DNA of 64,000 nucleotides from Pedobacter sp. Leaf216 (GCF_001421515.1 NZ_LMKM01000005.1:107887-171886); one strand, 5' to 3'; positions 37,692 through 46,979 are shown, counted from the stretch's first letter. The notes: generated by a model from the letters alone, not told the origin. Made by a program: numbers and translations.

Positions 37692-37921
37692 CCATTTTTT
37701 AATGAGCTGCAAATATAGAAGTTCTATTGAATATGTAAAAATATATTTTAAACTATTTGAAGGCTGTTTTTCTTATTTTAAATAAGTATTTAAAAACGAA
37801 GCAATTAAAATTGAATATTCATGCAAAAACATCATAACTAACGGCCAAAAAGCGATATTTTTAAACATTTGTATGCTTAAAACATCAGTAAATTGACAAA
37901 AGATATCTTCAAAAAAGTAAT

Positions 37922-38155
37922 TTAGGCATCTTCTCCGTTCCAGATATCATCATCAGCATGTCTAATTTCGTCATGACTGGACGTTACACTTTTTAGTTCT
38001 TCGTGGTGGTAATTTCTCTCCGGATTTTCTGGTAACCCATTATCATGATCTGGTGCTACTCTTCTTAAGTGCTCAGGTTTTTTAACCTCTGGTAAATCAT
38101 CGTGTACAACAGAAGGTGTTAAAATCTTCTTTTTTGGGTTATTGGTGTTTTCCAT
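37922..38155 (-). CDS. Small acidic hydrophilic hypothetical protein
   Basis: A 77-residue protein from ATG 38155 (ATG 38179 would add eight residues). It is highly charged and rich in His, Asp, Glu and Pro (PEHLRRVAPDHDNGLPENPE, HHEELKSVTSSHDEIRHADDD), with no signal peptide, cysteine or membrane segment, and is probably disordered. I recognise no domain. It lies between the tRNA and the beta-lactamase gene on the same strand. Real coding is supported by a clean frame and typical codon use. Confidence 0.6.
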   Translation of the reverse strand: MENTNNPKKKILTPSVVHDDLPEVKKPEHLRRVAPDHDNGLPENPERNYHHEELKSVTSSHDEIRHADDDIWNGEDA

Positions 38156-38305
38156 AATCTTAAAAGGCACAAATTTCAAGCCACAAGCAAAGGTGAGGTA
38201 AAATTTTGGAAATCGGCAGTTATTTCGTTTTTAAAATCGTTCGCTGGTCAAAACGTTTAAGCTTGCTCAACTTAATCCCGCGCCAGGTAAAAGATCACTT
38301 TAATG

Positions 38306-39166
38306 CTATTGTTTACCGATTTTCTTATTGTAAGCTGCCTCAAGCGCTGCCAATACTGTATCATATCCCTTGCGATCAATAAATGCAGCTGGATTATAGG
38401 CATTGCCCGGTTTGTGCTTATCGTGCAGGTTAAACTGGCTCGCATGAGATGACAGCCAGATATCGAAAGATTGGTTTTTAAGCGATTTAAAAGTAGAGGC
38501 ATAATCCTTTTCAATTTCAGTGTATGCAGGTATTTCAGAAAACTTTTTATCGGTAACAATGCTTGGCATATTCGCTATTAACACTACATAACTGCGTTTT
38601 TCATCTCTTGTTGTTAATTTAAAACTGCACGATCCTTTTGTATGCCCGGGATGGTGGAGCATAGTGATATCGGTATTTCCCAACCGTATGTGATCGCCAT
38701 CTTTTAATAAACGGTCGGCAAAAACAGGCGCATAACTACTTTCCTTACCGCCAAGTGCATAATCCGATCTGCCGCCGTCTTTCATTACCGCGGCATCCTT
38801 TTCGTCAACCATCATTTTTGCGCCCGTAAGCTTTTTGATTTCTGCCATTGCACCCATATGGTCGTAATGCGCCTGGGTGGTAAGCAAAATTTTAATATCA
38901 TTAAATTTAAAACCTAAAGTGTTTACATTGCGCTTAATCTGTTCTGCTGATGAACTTAAACCCGTATTAATGAGGATGTTTCCTTTTGGAGTAGTAATCA
39001 GGTAACAAGCCAGATCAGCAGTGCCTACATAATAAATATTGCCAACAATACGGAAAGGAGTATAGGGTTCAGACCATTCTTTTGGGGTGTCACCCGGTTC
39101 GTGCACATTTTGAGCAAAGGCAAAAATGGGAAGAAAAAAGAGGTAGAATAAGGCTTGGATTTTCAT
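38306..39166 (-). CDS. Subclass B3 metallo-beta-lactamase, GOB/PEDO-like with Gln at position 116
   Basis: A 286-residue periplasmic protein (signal ends IFAFAQ). The zinc motif reads QAHYDH (Q98, H100, D102, H103) rather than HxHxDH; further ligands are H175 in HHPGHTKGSCSF and H241 in SSHASQF. Glutamine replacing the first histidine (His116 in BBL numbering) is the hallmark of GOB enzymes of Elizabethkingia. The segments DLACYLITTPKGNILINTGL, HTKGSCSF, VLIANMPSIV and KHKPGNAYNP match GOB as I recall it. It should hydrolyse penicillins, cephalosporins and carbapenems. No LysR/AmpR regulator is adjacent, no mobile element flanks it, and codon use is native, so it is likely an intrinsic chromosomal gene. 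Confidence 0.9.
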   Translation of the reverse strand: MKIQALFYLFFLPIFAFAQNVHEPGDTPKEWSEPYTPFRIVGNIYYVGTADLACYLITTPKGNILINTGLSSSAEQIKRNVNTLGFKFNDIKILLTTQAHYDHMGAMAEIKKLTGAKMMVDEKDAAVMKDGGRSDYALGGKESSYAPVFADRLLKDGDHIRLGNTDITMLHHPGHTKGSCSFKLTTRDEKRSYVVLIANMPSIVTDKKFSEIPAYTEIEKDYASTFKSLKNQSFDIWLSSHASQFNLHDKHKPGNAYNPAAFIDRKGYDTVLAALEAAYNKKIGKQ

Positions 39167-39277
39167 AAGATGATCAGGTAGTTTAGGAATTTATGTAAAT
39201 CAAAATTAGTAAAATATCCAGTGGCATTGATTAAAAAACCTAAGGATTAACTTATTTCTTATAAAATTACGGAGTAA

Positions 39278-40141
39278 TTAAACCTGAACAACTAGCGCTG
39301 TTTTTGCTGCTCTAAAATCGGTGGGTGAATATCCAGTTTGTTTTTTAAAGTTGCAACTAAAGTATGCAGCATCCTCATAACCCAACTCGTAAGCAATTTC
39401 TTTGGCTGATTTATCGGTATACATCAATAATCTTTTAGCTTCGAGCAGTAAACGCTCGCGAATGATTGCCAGTGGCGATTGATGGCCATAAAGCGCGAAA
39501 AGGTTGGATAATGTTTTCGAAGACCTGTATAATTGGCCTGCATAAAAGGCCACCGTGTGCTGTTTACGGTAGTGATTTTCTACCAATAAATTATAACTAC
39601 GGATGATATCAAGTTTGTCATCGCTTACCGTATTGGCGGGGATAAATTGTTGTTTTGCAAGCCTCGTAACAATAATAATTAAACGTTTTAATAACATTTG
39701 CAGCATATCCAGTTGAATGTTATCAGCAGTTCCAAACTCATCTGCAAATACTTCGATCAGGGAGTCGATTTTTTTCTGGTGAGTTTCATCCAGGTTGATG
39801 AACATATTGCCCGATGAACCATAAAAAATAAAACCAACGCAGCTAACTTCCCTGTCATGATCAACCACACAATAAAAATTCCGGTTAAACTGCCAGGCTA
39901 CAATCTGTTCGGGTTTCTCAAAACTGAAAGACTGGCTAACCACCAATGGAATTATGCTTTGTTGAGGAAATTCATAACCTACACCATCAATGGTAATCTG
40001 TTGAGCAGCACCCCTGTTCCAGGCAATGGTTAAAAATTTATCTTGCCTGTCTCGCTGAAAAAAAAATCTGTCAAGTTGATTTTCATTTATAGTTAGCCTG
40101 AATTCTCCCCGGGTGAGCTCTTGCAGATACTGGAATTTCAT
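39278..40141 (-). CDS. AraC-family transcriptional regulator
   Basis: A 287-residue regulator starting at ATG 40141 (MKFQYLQELTRGEF); the open frame continues upstream but without a plausible start context. An N-terminal cupin-like sensor (about 20-140) precedes a C-terminal double helix-turn-helix (about 180-280; SSKTLSNLFALYGHQSPLAIIRERLLLEAKRLL and AKEIAYELGYEDAAYFSCNFKKQTGYSPTDFR). It is divergent from the AhpD-like gene at 40304; an inverted repeat lies between them. Inferred to activate that gene and possibly itself. Confidence 0.9.
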   Translation of the reverse strand: MKFQYLQELTRGEFRLTINENQLDRFFFQRDRQDKFLTIAWNRGAAQQITIDGVGYEFPQQSIIPLVVSQSFSFEKPEQIVAWQFNRNFYCVVDHDREVSCVGFIFYGSSGNMFINLDETHQKKIDSLIEVFADEFGTADNIQLDMLQMLLKRLIIIVTRLAKQQFIPANTVSDDKLDIIRSYNLLVENHYRKQHTVAFYAGQLYRSSKTLSNLFALYGHQSPLAIIRERLLLEAKRLLMYTDKSAKEIAYELGYEDAAYFSCNFKKQTGYSPTDFRAAKTALVVQV

Positions 40142-40207
40142 TTTACATGGTTTTACTTGCTGCAATATCGTAATGTTTTTTCTGTGTTGGAAAAACAAGG
40201 CGTTAAT

Positions 40208-40230
40208 TACAAACATTCGGGAAGTTTGTA
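40208..40230. promoter_or_regulatory. Inverted repeat between araC-type gene and AhpD-like gene
   Basis: TACAAAC (40208-40214) and GTTTGTA (40224-40230) are 7-bp perfect arms with a 9-bp centre in the divergent spacer. The position suits a regulator site; the spacing of about 16 bp between arm starts is unusual for AraC proteins, which mostly bind direct repeats. Confidence 0.35.
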
Positions 40231-40303
40231 CATTCTTTCCTGCCTAAAAACTCAAGACCTTTATCCTTATAAAGAAACAAGTAATTATTTAAAATAAAAT
40301 ATT

Positions 40304-40852
40304 ATGGAAAATTTCACAATCCCAGTAAAACAAGACGTTTCATCAGCAAACCAGGCTATTTTTACCAACCTGGAAGGTATGGTTGGCTTTGTGCCAAATC
40401 TTTATGCAGTTTTTGCACATTCAGAACATGCATTGGCCAATTACTTAACCTTGCAGAATGGTAAAAGTTCGCTACGAGCGAAAGAGCGTGAGGTTATTAA
40501 CCTTGTTGTAAGCCAGCTGAATGAATGTTTATATTGTTTAAGTGCCCACACTGCTTTTGCCAAAATGAATGGGTTTAGTGATGAACAGATTATTGAAATT
40601 AGAAAAGTAAATCTAACATTCGATGCTAAACTTGATGCACTTGCCAAACTAGTTAAAGGAATAGTTTTGGGTAAAGGACATGTAGCCACCGAACTATTGG
40701 GCAGTTTTTACGCTGCTGGTTATACTAAAGGTAGTTTGGTAGATGTAAATATGGTAATCGGCGATAAAATTATTACCAACTATCTGCATGCTTTAACAGA
40801 AGTTCCGGTAGATTGGCCTGTTGCCGTAGCGTTAGAAACAGAAAATGCTTAA
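40304..40852 (+). CDS. Carboxymuconolactone decarboxylase/AhpD-like protein
   Basis: A 182-residue cytosolic protein of the AhpD superfamily. The thiol motif is ECLYCLSAHTAFAK (CxxC followed by His), which supports an alkylhydroperoxidase or disulfide-reductase role, not decarboxylation. The helical pattern LVSQLNECLYC..H is typical of the peroxidase-related (uncharacterised peroxidase-like) subgroup. It is divergent from an AraC regulator and near a quinone reductase with an HxlR regulator, suggesting a small electrophile/oxidant-response region. A terminator hairpin follows. Confidence 0.85.
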   Translation: MENFTIPVKQDVSSANQAIFTNLEGMVGFVPNLYAVFAHSEHALANYLTLQNGKSSLRAKEREVINLVVSQLNECLYCLSAHTAFAKMNGFSDEQIIEIRKVNLTFDAKLDALAKLVKGIVLGKGHVATELLGSFYAAGYTKGSLVDVNMVIGDKIITNYLHALTEVPVDWPVAVALETENA

Positions 40853-40858
40853 TTTAAT

Positions 40859-40885
40859 GGGCGGTTTTTACCGCCCGTTAATTAT
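40859..40885 (+). terminator. Bidirectional terminator
   Basis: GGGCGGT-TTTT-ACCGCCC is a perfect 7-bp G/C stem with a four-base loop, followed by GTTAATTATTTT. It sits between convergent genes and closely resembles the hairpin at 18796-18820. Confidence 0.7.
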
Positions 40886-40903
40886 TTTAAAACCCTGCCC
40901 ACA

Positions 40904-41434
40904 TTATAAGGCCTCCAAAAAATCGAGATACAACTTTACACTGTTTTCAATCCTTTCGGATGAAGAATTGTATTCAATTCCATAATAGGCAAATAAAGGT
41001 TGATAGGCTGCTTTAACGTATTCAAAAGAAAGTTCGAACGGGCGGGTAAGTTCTGAAAGAGGATATTTATATATTCCTGATGAGCCAAGTTCATCCTCAT
41101 CAACCCCCAAAGAGATAGCCAGGGCAACTTTTTTACCTGCAACTTTGTAACCACTTTTGCTGCCATAAGCCCAGCCATGCGTTAATACTTCATCGAGCCA
41201 TTTTTTGAATAGCGCAGGACAGTTAAACCAATAATAAGGAAACTGGAATACAATTTTATCATATTGTTCAATCAGTTTTTGCTCTGCAGCTACATCAATT
41301 TTTTCGTCAGGATATATTTCATGTAGTTGATGAACATGGTATTTATCCGGAAATTTATTCAGTTCTTCAATCCATCTTTTATTTATTACTGAGTTTTTAA
41401 TATCGGGGTGTATTGCAATTATAAGGGTCTTCAT
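40904..41434 (-). CDS. NAD(P)H quinone reductase, flavodoxin-like fold
   Basis: A 176-residue cytosolic flavoprotein of the NQO/KefF/MdaB type (MKTLIIAIHPDIKNSVINKRW; FQFPYYWFNCPALFKKWLDEVLTHGWAYG is the FMN/dimer region). It would reduce quinones or electrophiles with two electrons. ATG 41434 is chosen because a -7 box TAAATTTG (minus, 41448-41455) puts transcription start near 41441, after the alternative TTG at 41443. It is divergent from an HxlR regulator, the common arrangement for redox-responsive quinone reductases. Confidence 0.88.
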   Translation of the reverse strand: MKTLIIAIHPDIKNSVINKRWIEELNKFPDKYHVHQLHEIYPDEKIDVAAEQKLIEQYDKIVFQFPYYWFNCPALFKKWLDEVLTHGWAYGSKSGYKVAGKKVALAISLGVDEDELGSSGIYKYPLSELTRPFELSFEYVKAAYQPLFAYYGIEYNSSSERIENSVKLYLDFLEAL

Positions 41435-41534
41435 TTTTGTCAATTTTCAAATTTATCAGCCACAAAAATAAAGCAGCTAATGTAAATTCTGTAGATTAGC
41501 CACCCATTGTAGGGTACTATAAAAAATGTAAGTA

Positions 41535-41891
41535 ATGACTAAAATAAAGGAAACTTCAACCAATTTTGCCAATAAGCAGGCATTAGCCGATGAGTGTCCG
41601 GAGGTTTATGCAGCCCATATTATTGGCGGCCAGTGGGCACTGGTAATTTGTTCGTGGCTAATTAATGGAAAGCTCAGGTTTAGTGAATTGAAAAAACACC
41701 TGCCCAATATTACCGAGCGGATGCTTACACTGCAACTTCGCAAACTGGAAGAAAGTAAAATTATTAAACGTACCGTATTCGCAGAAATACCACCCCGGGT
41801 AGAGTATGAATTAACGCCAATAGGTTATGAATTGAAAACGGTTATTAAGCAACTCGAAAGCTGGGGCGAAAAACATAAAGCATTGAGCTAA
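41535..41891 (+). CDS. HxlR-family transcriptional regulator
   Basis: A 118-residue winged-helix protein (IIGGQWALVICSWLINGKLRFSELKKHLPNITERMLTLQLRKLEESKIIKRTV ... PPRVEYELTPIGYEL is the family pattern). A cysteine at C20 (ADECPEVYA) and C39 (LVICSW) are conserved positions in quinone/aldehyde-sensing members. It is divergent from the quinone reductase across 100 bases that contain a GCTAAT / ATTAGC inverted pair with a 13-base centre. Probably senses electrophiles and controls the reductase. Confidence 0.9.
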   Translation: MTKIKETSTNFANKQALADECPEVYAAHIIGGQWALVICSWLINGKLRFSELKKHLPNITERMLTLQLRKLEESKIIKRTVFAEIPPRVEYELTPIGYELKTVIKQLESWGEKHKALS

Positions 41892-41947
41892 AAGGCTCAA
41901 TTAAGCTACAGTTATTCTGTATAAAATCGATGTTTCGATCTATTTTG

Positions 41948-42703
41948 TTAAAATTTAATGGATAACTGTTCAGAAACAAGCAAATTGTTTTTGTAATACT
42001 CAAAAAACCAGTTTCCATTTTTTTTAATAACCACCCCGTTAAGGCTTCCGTTATTTGCGATAAAAAAATCGTTAACAGAAGTTTTTAGTAACGTCATAAC
42101 AATTTTTGGTGCAGCATCAATCATTTGGTAACCATTGGTAATGGCTTGGGCATACAATAAAGCATCTGGTTGTTTTGCCTCGGCCGCAACAGGTTGATTA
42201 GAAGTTGCCGGAGCAGTTGTAGCCGCTGGCACTGGCGCTGTTGCTGCAGGCGTAGGGGTAGAAACTTCAGCTGTGCTGCCCGCAACATACCGGAAATCGC
42301 CTAAAGAAGCAAATGCATCTTTTAATGCGGCATTATAAGAGGTGTTATATTCTTTCTCCCGGCTTTTACCTTCTTTGCTTTTTAACACAACAGTTCCCTT
42401 ACAATCTTTAAAAACCAGGCTAAGGTTGGTTACAAACATAGAATTTTTTTCCTGTAGCTCTACTGTTAAAGCTTTACATCTATCCGTTGCAATTTCGGTT
42501 GGTAAATCTCCGTTATCAAAATAAACAGTAAAACCTTTCTCCTCGAGCATTGCTTTAGTTTCGGTATTTAAACCATATTGATTAACCTGTTTAAGGAAAC
42601 TGAATTTTTCGGGCACAATGAGGTATTTGTAATTGTTGGCATTTGATTGTGCCTGAACAGAAAAAGAGAATGCTAAAAGGAGAATAAATAGGTATCGTTT
42701 CAT
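41948..42703 (-). CDS. Exported hypothetical protein, conserved in Bacteroidota
   Basis: A 251-residue protein from ATG 42703, where a signal peptide (FILLLAFSFSVQAQ) begins; the open frame upstream lacks one. Residues about 20-150 form a compact domain (NNYKYLIVPEKFSFLKQVNQYGLN ... ALKDAFASLGD), a Pro/Ala/Thr-rich linker spans about 155-180, and a C-terminal beta-rich segment (GSLNGVVIKKNGNWFFEYY) follows. I do not recognise a characterised family. Probably periplasmic. No operon partner. Confidence 0.75.
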   Translation of the reverse strand: MKRYLFILLLAFSFSVQAQSNANNYKYLIVPEKFSFLKQVNQYGLNTETKAMLEEKGFTVYFDNGDLPTEIATDRCKALTVELQEKNSMFVTNLSLVFKDCKGTVVLKSKEGKSREKEYNTSYNAALKDAFASLGDFRYVAGSTAEVSTPTPAATAPVPAATTAPATSNQPVAAEAKQPDALLYAQAITNGYQMIDAAPKIVMTLLKTSVNDFFIANNGSLNGVVIKKNGNWFFEYYKNNLLVSEQLSIKF

Positions 42704-42908
42704 AACGCTTAATTCGTGGAGGATTAAATTCCGCTTCAATGTAGAAAATGATAAGGAGAAAATCAAATTTGAAAGGCATCAGCTCCGCCAGATCAATTGA
42801 ATATTTGAAATGCATAACAATTCGTTTGATTTTGGTAATTAACCAACTCCCTTTTCTGCCTAAATTTGTGTTGTAAATTCAAAAATCAATCTTTTAATCA
42901 ATAAGGAT

Positions 42909-43889
42909 ATGAAATATAGAAAATTAGGAAATACCGAAGAACAATTATCTGCAATTGGATTAGGTACTATGGGTATGAATCACGCTTATGGCGAGCCAGA
43001 TGATCAGGAATCAATAGCGACATTAAATTTGGCCATCGATCTGGGTATTAACTTTTGGGATACTGCTGATATTTATGCCAAAGGAGATAATGAAAAACTA
43101 GTATCGCAGGTTTTGGTACCGAACAGAAATAAAATTTTTATAGCAACAAAATTCGGATTCAGATGGGATGACGATAAAACCAGTGCTTTTGATGGATCAC
43201 CCGCTTACCTTAAAACAGCTGTGGAACAAAGTTTAAAACGTTTACGTACAGATCATATCGATTTATATTATGCCCATCGGGTAGACCCAAATATACCCAT
43301 TGAAGAAACCATTGGTGCCATGGCCGAATTGGTTAAAGAAGGGAAGGTGAGGTACCTTGGCCTTTCCGAAGCCTCTGCTGCTTCAATCAGAAAAGCACAT
43401 GCAGTACATCCAATTGCCGCACTTCAAAGTGAATATTCTTTGCTAACAAGAGAGGTAGAAAAAGAAATTCTTCCCTTAACAAAAGAACTGGGTATAGCAT
43501 TTGTTCCTTTTAGTCCGTTAGCACGTGGCTTGGTAACCAATACGCTGGATGTAAGTACACTTGGAGATAATGATTTTAGAAAAACCCTACCTCGCTACCA
43601 GGAAAAATACGCCGAAAACAATAAGAAACTGGCAGAGGGTTTTGCAGAATTGGCTGCCTCGAAAAATGTTACACCGGCCCAAATTGCGCTGGCCTGGGTA
43701 TTAAGTCAGGGTGAGCATATTATTCCTATTCCGGGTACCAAGAAAACCAAATACCTGAAAGAAAATGCTGGTGCAGTGGATGTAAATCTGAATGCAGCTG
43801 ATTTGGCTGTTATTGATGATTTATTAAAAAAATATCCTGATACTGGTGCAAGGTATACGGCCGAGCAAGAAAAAATGGCCAACAATTAA
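42909..43889 (+). CDS. Aldo/keto reductase
   Basis: A 326-residue NADPH-dependent TIM-barrel oxidoreductase. The AKR signature is present: [12 protein letters not shown], the catalytic tetrad DTADIYAKG (Asp, Tyr), ATKFGF (Lys) and YYAHRVD (His), and the nucleotide-binding [15 protein letters not shown] near the C-terminus. Closest in style to the YajO/AKR13-type 'oxidoreductase of aldo/keto reductase family'. Cytosolic; it probably detoxifies aldehydes. It is followed by a palindromic repeat element. Confidence 0.92.
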   Translation: MKYRKLGNTEEQLSAIGLGTMGMNHAYGEPDDQESIATLNLAIDLGINFWDTADIYAKGDNEKLVSQVLVPNRNKIFIATKFGFRWDDDKTSAFDGSPAYLKTAVEQSLKRLRTDHIDLYYAHRVDPNIPIEETIGAMAELVKEGKVRYLGLSEASAASIRKAHAVHPIAALQSEYSLLTREVEKEILPLTKELGIAFVPFSPLARGLVTNTLDVSTLGDNDFRKTLPRYQEKYAENNKKLAEGFAELAASKNVTPAQIALAWVLSQGEHIIPIPGTKKTKYLKENAGAVDVNLNAADLAVIDDLLKKYPDTGARYTAEQEKMANN

Positions 43890-43938
43890 ACCGCGTATTT
43901 GTAATATTGAGCTTATAGAAATCAAGTCATAAATTAAG

Positions 43939-44041
43939 TCGTCAATTGCGGGAGGAAAAACGGAGCAATCTTTAATGTTAATGAGATCATTACTGTAAGA
44001 TTGCTTTGTTGGCCGAAAAAGACCCTTCTCGCAATTGACGA
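43939..44041. repeat. 103-bp palindromic intergenic element, copy 1
   Basis: Perfect 12-bp ends TCGTCAATTGCG / CGCAATTGACGA and inner arms GAGCAATCTT / AAGATTGCTT flank an AT-rich centre. A related element with the same plan is at 54305-54401. It fills the 207-base gap between the aldo/keto reductase and the next gene; no ORF of its own. Confidence 0.75.
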
Positions 44042-44096
44042 TATCTCCTCAGGACGACGAGGCTATTTAAAGGACATTTTCACGTCCATTAAATCG

Positions 44097-44684
44097 TTAT
44101 TTGCCGCTCTTAAACATCTTTATGGCTGCGTTTTGAACTTTAAGTGCATCATTTTCAATAATTTTCTTGATCGCTGGATCAGTAGACGCCTGAAAACCAG
44201 TTTTAATCACAATGGTATCGGCTTCGTTAATTACCGTTAAACCAAAAAAGTGGCTTCCGAATTTATAGGTATTCTTGGTGATATTGGCATCTTTTTCAAC
44301 AGTTTTACCAAATTCGTAACTGCTGCTTAACTCGTCAAAAAAATCTTTTACCCCCTGAAAAATTAAATGTGTTTCAATATTCAGATCGTTAATAATTACT
44401 TTGGCGTTTTGTAACTCCGGAATTGCTTTTCCTTTCGCACTTTTCTGCAAATCTTTTAATTCCGGGAACAAATCTTCACTAAAAATAATGTCTTTCGGGT
44501 CTTTTATAAAAACTGTTGCGGTTTTTCCCGATTCATCAAAGCGTTGTACTAAATCTATGGTATCATTGCCGTCCTTCAGGGTGGCAGCATCTGCTGCAGT
44601 ATATTCGGTTTTAATGTCACTAATGGCGTTCTTGATGACGTTAACAACGTATTCTAAAACTGGGTATGGCGTAATATTGTTCAT
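44097..44684 (-). CDS. Hypothetical protein, 195 residues
   Basis: Begins at ATG 44684 (MNNITPYPVLEYVVNVIKNAISD); an in-frame TTG at 44702 is less likely. The protein is soluble, lysine- and aspartate-rich, with no signal peptide, cysteines or membrane segments and with alternating helix and strand character. I recognise no family. It is alone on the minus strand between a palindromic repeat and the gamma-glutamyltransferase gene. Codon use is like the neighbours. Function unknown. Confidence 0.7.
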   Translation of the reverse strand: MNNITPYPVLEYVVNVIKNAISDIKTEYTAADAATLKDGNDTIDLVQRFDESGKTATVFIKDPKDIIFSEDLFPELKDLQKSAKGKAIPELQNAKVIINDLNIETHLIFQGVKDFFDELSSSYEFGKTVEKDANITKNTYKFGSHFFGLTVINEADTIVIKTGFQASTDPAIKKIIENDALKVQNAAIKMFKSGK

Positions 44685-44945
44685 TGTAATAATTTTTTTC
44701 AAAGGTACGGCTTAGTTTGTGAGGTATAATATCCCGAAGTGGAGAAAAGAATTAATTTGATATAAAATACTCAAAAATAGTGAGTTAAAATTTATAACCA
44801 GCCCATTCTTTTCAGTTAACAAGCAAAAAACCGGAATGTTTTTGCTCCGCTCAAAATTTTGTAGCAAAACTGCCTTAAATTCCCTCAACAGGATAATAGG
44901 GGAGATTTAGCCTTTTCAGTTCTATAATTTACTTATCTTAGGGTT

Positions 44946-46826
44946 ATGAAGAATTTTGCCCTAATTTTTGTTTTCTCGCTCTTTATCGCTCCACTATGTG
45001 CCCAACAAACGCAAAAGCCAATGCTTTATGGAAACAGTTGGATGGCCATTACGGGTAAACCCATGGCGGCAACCGCTGGTTCTATGATATTTCAACAAGG
45101 TGGAAATGCTGTTGATGCTGCCTGTGCCATGCTGGCTGCAACCTGCACCATGTGGGATACCTTAAGTTGGGGAGGAGAAACACAGGCACTGATTTATAAC
45201 CCAAAAACGAAAAAAGTTATCGCAATTAATGCAATGGGCGTTGCACCAACCGGAGCTACAGTAGCCTTTTTTAAAAGTAAAGGCTATAATTTTCCGCCAG
45301 AATATGGCCCTTTGGCTGCTACTACCCCAGGCACGCCGGGTGGCCTTATTTTTATGCTGAGTAAATATGGAAGTATGAGTTTAGGGCAGGTTTTGGCTCC
45401 GGCAATGCATATGGCTGCAGGTTATGCTATTGAAGCGCAGGCAGCAAATGCCATCGAGCGTGATAAAGAATTGATTAAAACATGGCCTTTTAGTAAAAAA
45501 GTGCTTTTACCACATGCCGGCGAGAAACGTGAAGCACCGGAAGCCGGAGAAATCTTTATTCAGAAAGATCTGCTTACTACTTTAACTAAAATGGTTGAAG
45601 TTGAAAAGGCTGCATTAAAAAAAGGTAAATCCCGTGAGGAAGCATTGATGGCCGCTTATGATCGTTTTTATAAAGGAGATATTGCACAGGAATTTGTTCG
45701 TGGAAGTAAAGAGCAAGGCGGTTTAATTACTATGGATGACCTGGCCAAATGGAAACCTGTTGAGGAAGAAGCCTTAAGCACCAATTATAAAGGGATAGCG
45801 GTTTATAAATTAAAACAATGGACGCAAGGCCCGGTTTTACTGCAAGCCCTGAATATTTTGGAGAATTTTGATTTAAAAGCAATGGGCTACAATAGCTCAA
45901 AGTATATTCATACGGTTTACCAGGCCATGAATTTATCTTTTGCAGATCGTGATTTTTATTATGGAGACCCTAATCAGGCACCTGCCGAACCCATGAAAGG
46001 TTTGTTGAGTAAAGATTATGCAAAGCAAAGGGCATCGCTGATTCAGTTGGATAAAAACGATGAACACATTGGTCCCGGCGATCCTTATCCTTATGAAGGA
46101 AAGAAAAATCCTTACTTTAATCTTTTAAAAAATAGAGGTTTCGAGCTGGATACAACCAAAAGGAACTTTGCTCCAAAACACGATTTAGGCAACAATTCTA
46201 CAAAAGAAATATATGAAGATCGCTTATGGAGAGGTACAACCTCTATTGAGGCTGCTGATAAAGAAGGTTGGGTAGTGTCGGTTACACCAAGTGGAGGCTG
46301 GCTACCTGCTTGCATTGCGGGCAATACAGGGTTGGGCATGAGTCAGCGGATGCAAAGTTTTGTGCTTGATTCTACCTTAAATCCTTTCAACGTTGTTGCA
46401 CCCGGCAAACGCCCAAGGGTTACTTTATCTCCATCTTTATTTTTGAAAGATGGTAAGCCATTTGTTTCTGCAGCAGTTCAGGGTGGAGATACGCAAGACC
46501 AGAATTTATTGCAGTTTTTTTTAAACATGGCAGAGTTTGGCATGTCGGTGCAAAAAGCTACCGAAGCAGCTAACTTTAATACCAACCAGCTTTGGCTTTC
46601 ATTGGGTGGCACTAAAACCAGCGACAGGGAACCAAAACCCGGACAAATTTTATTAAACGCAAATACCAAAGAAACTGTGCGTGATGAATTGAAAAAAATG
46701 GGTTATAAACTCAGTTTTTCTGAGCGGACAAGTGGCCCGATCAATGCAATTTATTTCGATTGGAAACATGGTAGCTTACAAGGCGGATCGAGTAATCATG
46801 GCGAAGATTATGGCATAGGCTGGTAA
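44946..46826 (+). CDS. Gamma-glutamyltransferase-like Ntn hydrolase
   Basis: A 626-residue exported protein (signal ends APLCAQQ). It is made as a precursor cut before a catalytic threonine; RGTTSIEAAD (near 431-440) matches the GTTH-type cleavage site, although the usual histidine after TT is serine. SVTPSGGW and GLGMSQRMQSF match the small subunit, and the C-terminal HGEDYGIGW is usual for this long variant. It transfers or hydrolyses gamma-glutamyl groups (glutathione) in the periplasm. At about 626 residues it belongs to the longer YwrD-like group, so cephalosporin acylase-like or other amide hydrolysis is also possible. Confidence 0.9.
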   Translation: MKNFALIFVFSLFIAPLCAQQTQKPMLYGNSWMAITGKPMAATAGSMIFQQGGNAVDAACAMLAATCTMWDTLSWGGETQALIYNPKTKKVIAINAMGVAPTGATVAFFKSKGYNFPPEYGPLAATTPGTPGGLIFMLSKYGSMSLGQVLAPAMHMAAGYAIEAQAANAIERDKELIKTWPFSKKVLLPHAGEKREAPEAGEIFIQKDLLTTLTKMVEVEKAALKKGKSREEALMAAYDRFYKGDIAQEFVRGSKEQGGLITMDDLAKWKPVEEEALSTNYKGIAVYKLKQWTQGPVLLQALNILENFDLKAMGYNSSKYIHTVYQAMNLSFADRDFYYGDPNQAPAEPMKGLLSKDYAKQRASLIQLDKNDEHIGPGDPYPYEGKKNPYFNLLKNRGFELDTTKRNFAPKHDLGNNSTKEIYEDRLWRGTTSIEAADKEGWVVSVTPSGGWLPACIAGNTGLGMSQRMQSFVLDSTLNPFNVVAPGKRPRVTLSPSLFLKDGKPFVSAAVQGGDTQDQNLLQFFLNMAEFGMSVQKATEAANFNTNQLWLSLGGTKTSDREPKPGQILLNANTKETVRDELKKMGYKLSFSERTSGPINAIYFDWKHGSLQGGSSNHGEDYGIGW

Positions 46827-46909
46827 TGAGCTGTTAATCAACTTATTTTAAAGTATTCTCCATGTAAAGTAACTGGTCATAAATTGATCAGCGATTTTAA
46901 CTTAACAAA

Positions 46910-46938
46910 TTGATAATATAAGAAGAATTGTATCTTTA
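46910..46938 (+). promoter_or_regulatory. Candidate promoter for the FecI-type sigma gene
   Basis: TTG (46910-46912), 18 bases, then TATCTTTA (46931-46938, seven of eight to TAnnTTTG). It is 42 bases before the sigma gene start. Confidence 0.45.
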
Positions 46939-46979
46939 ATCTGTAAATGGTTTTTTTGTAGCTAAATTTATGCGGAGTA

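Noticed and set aside
38272..38559. 95-codon minus-strand frame overlapping the beta-lactamase
   Set aside because: It is a shifted frame over the conserved C-terminus of the beta-lactamase.
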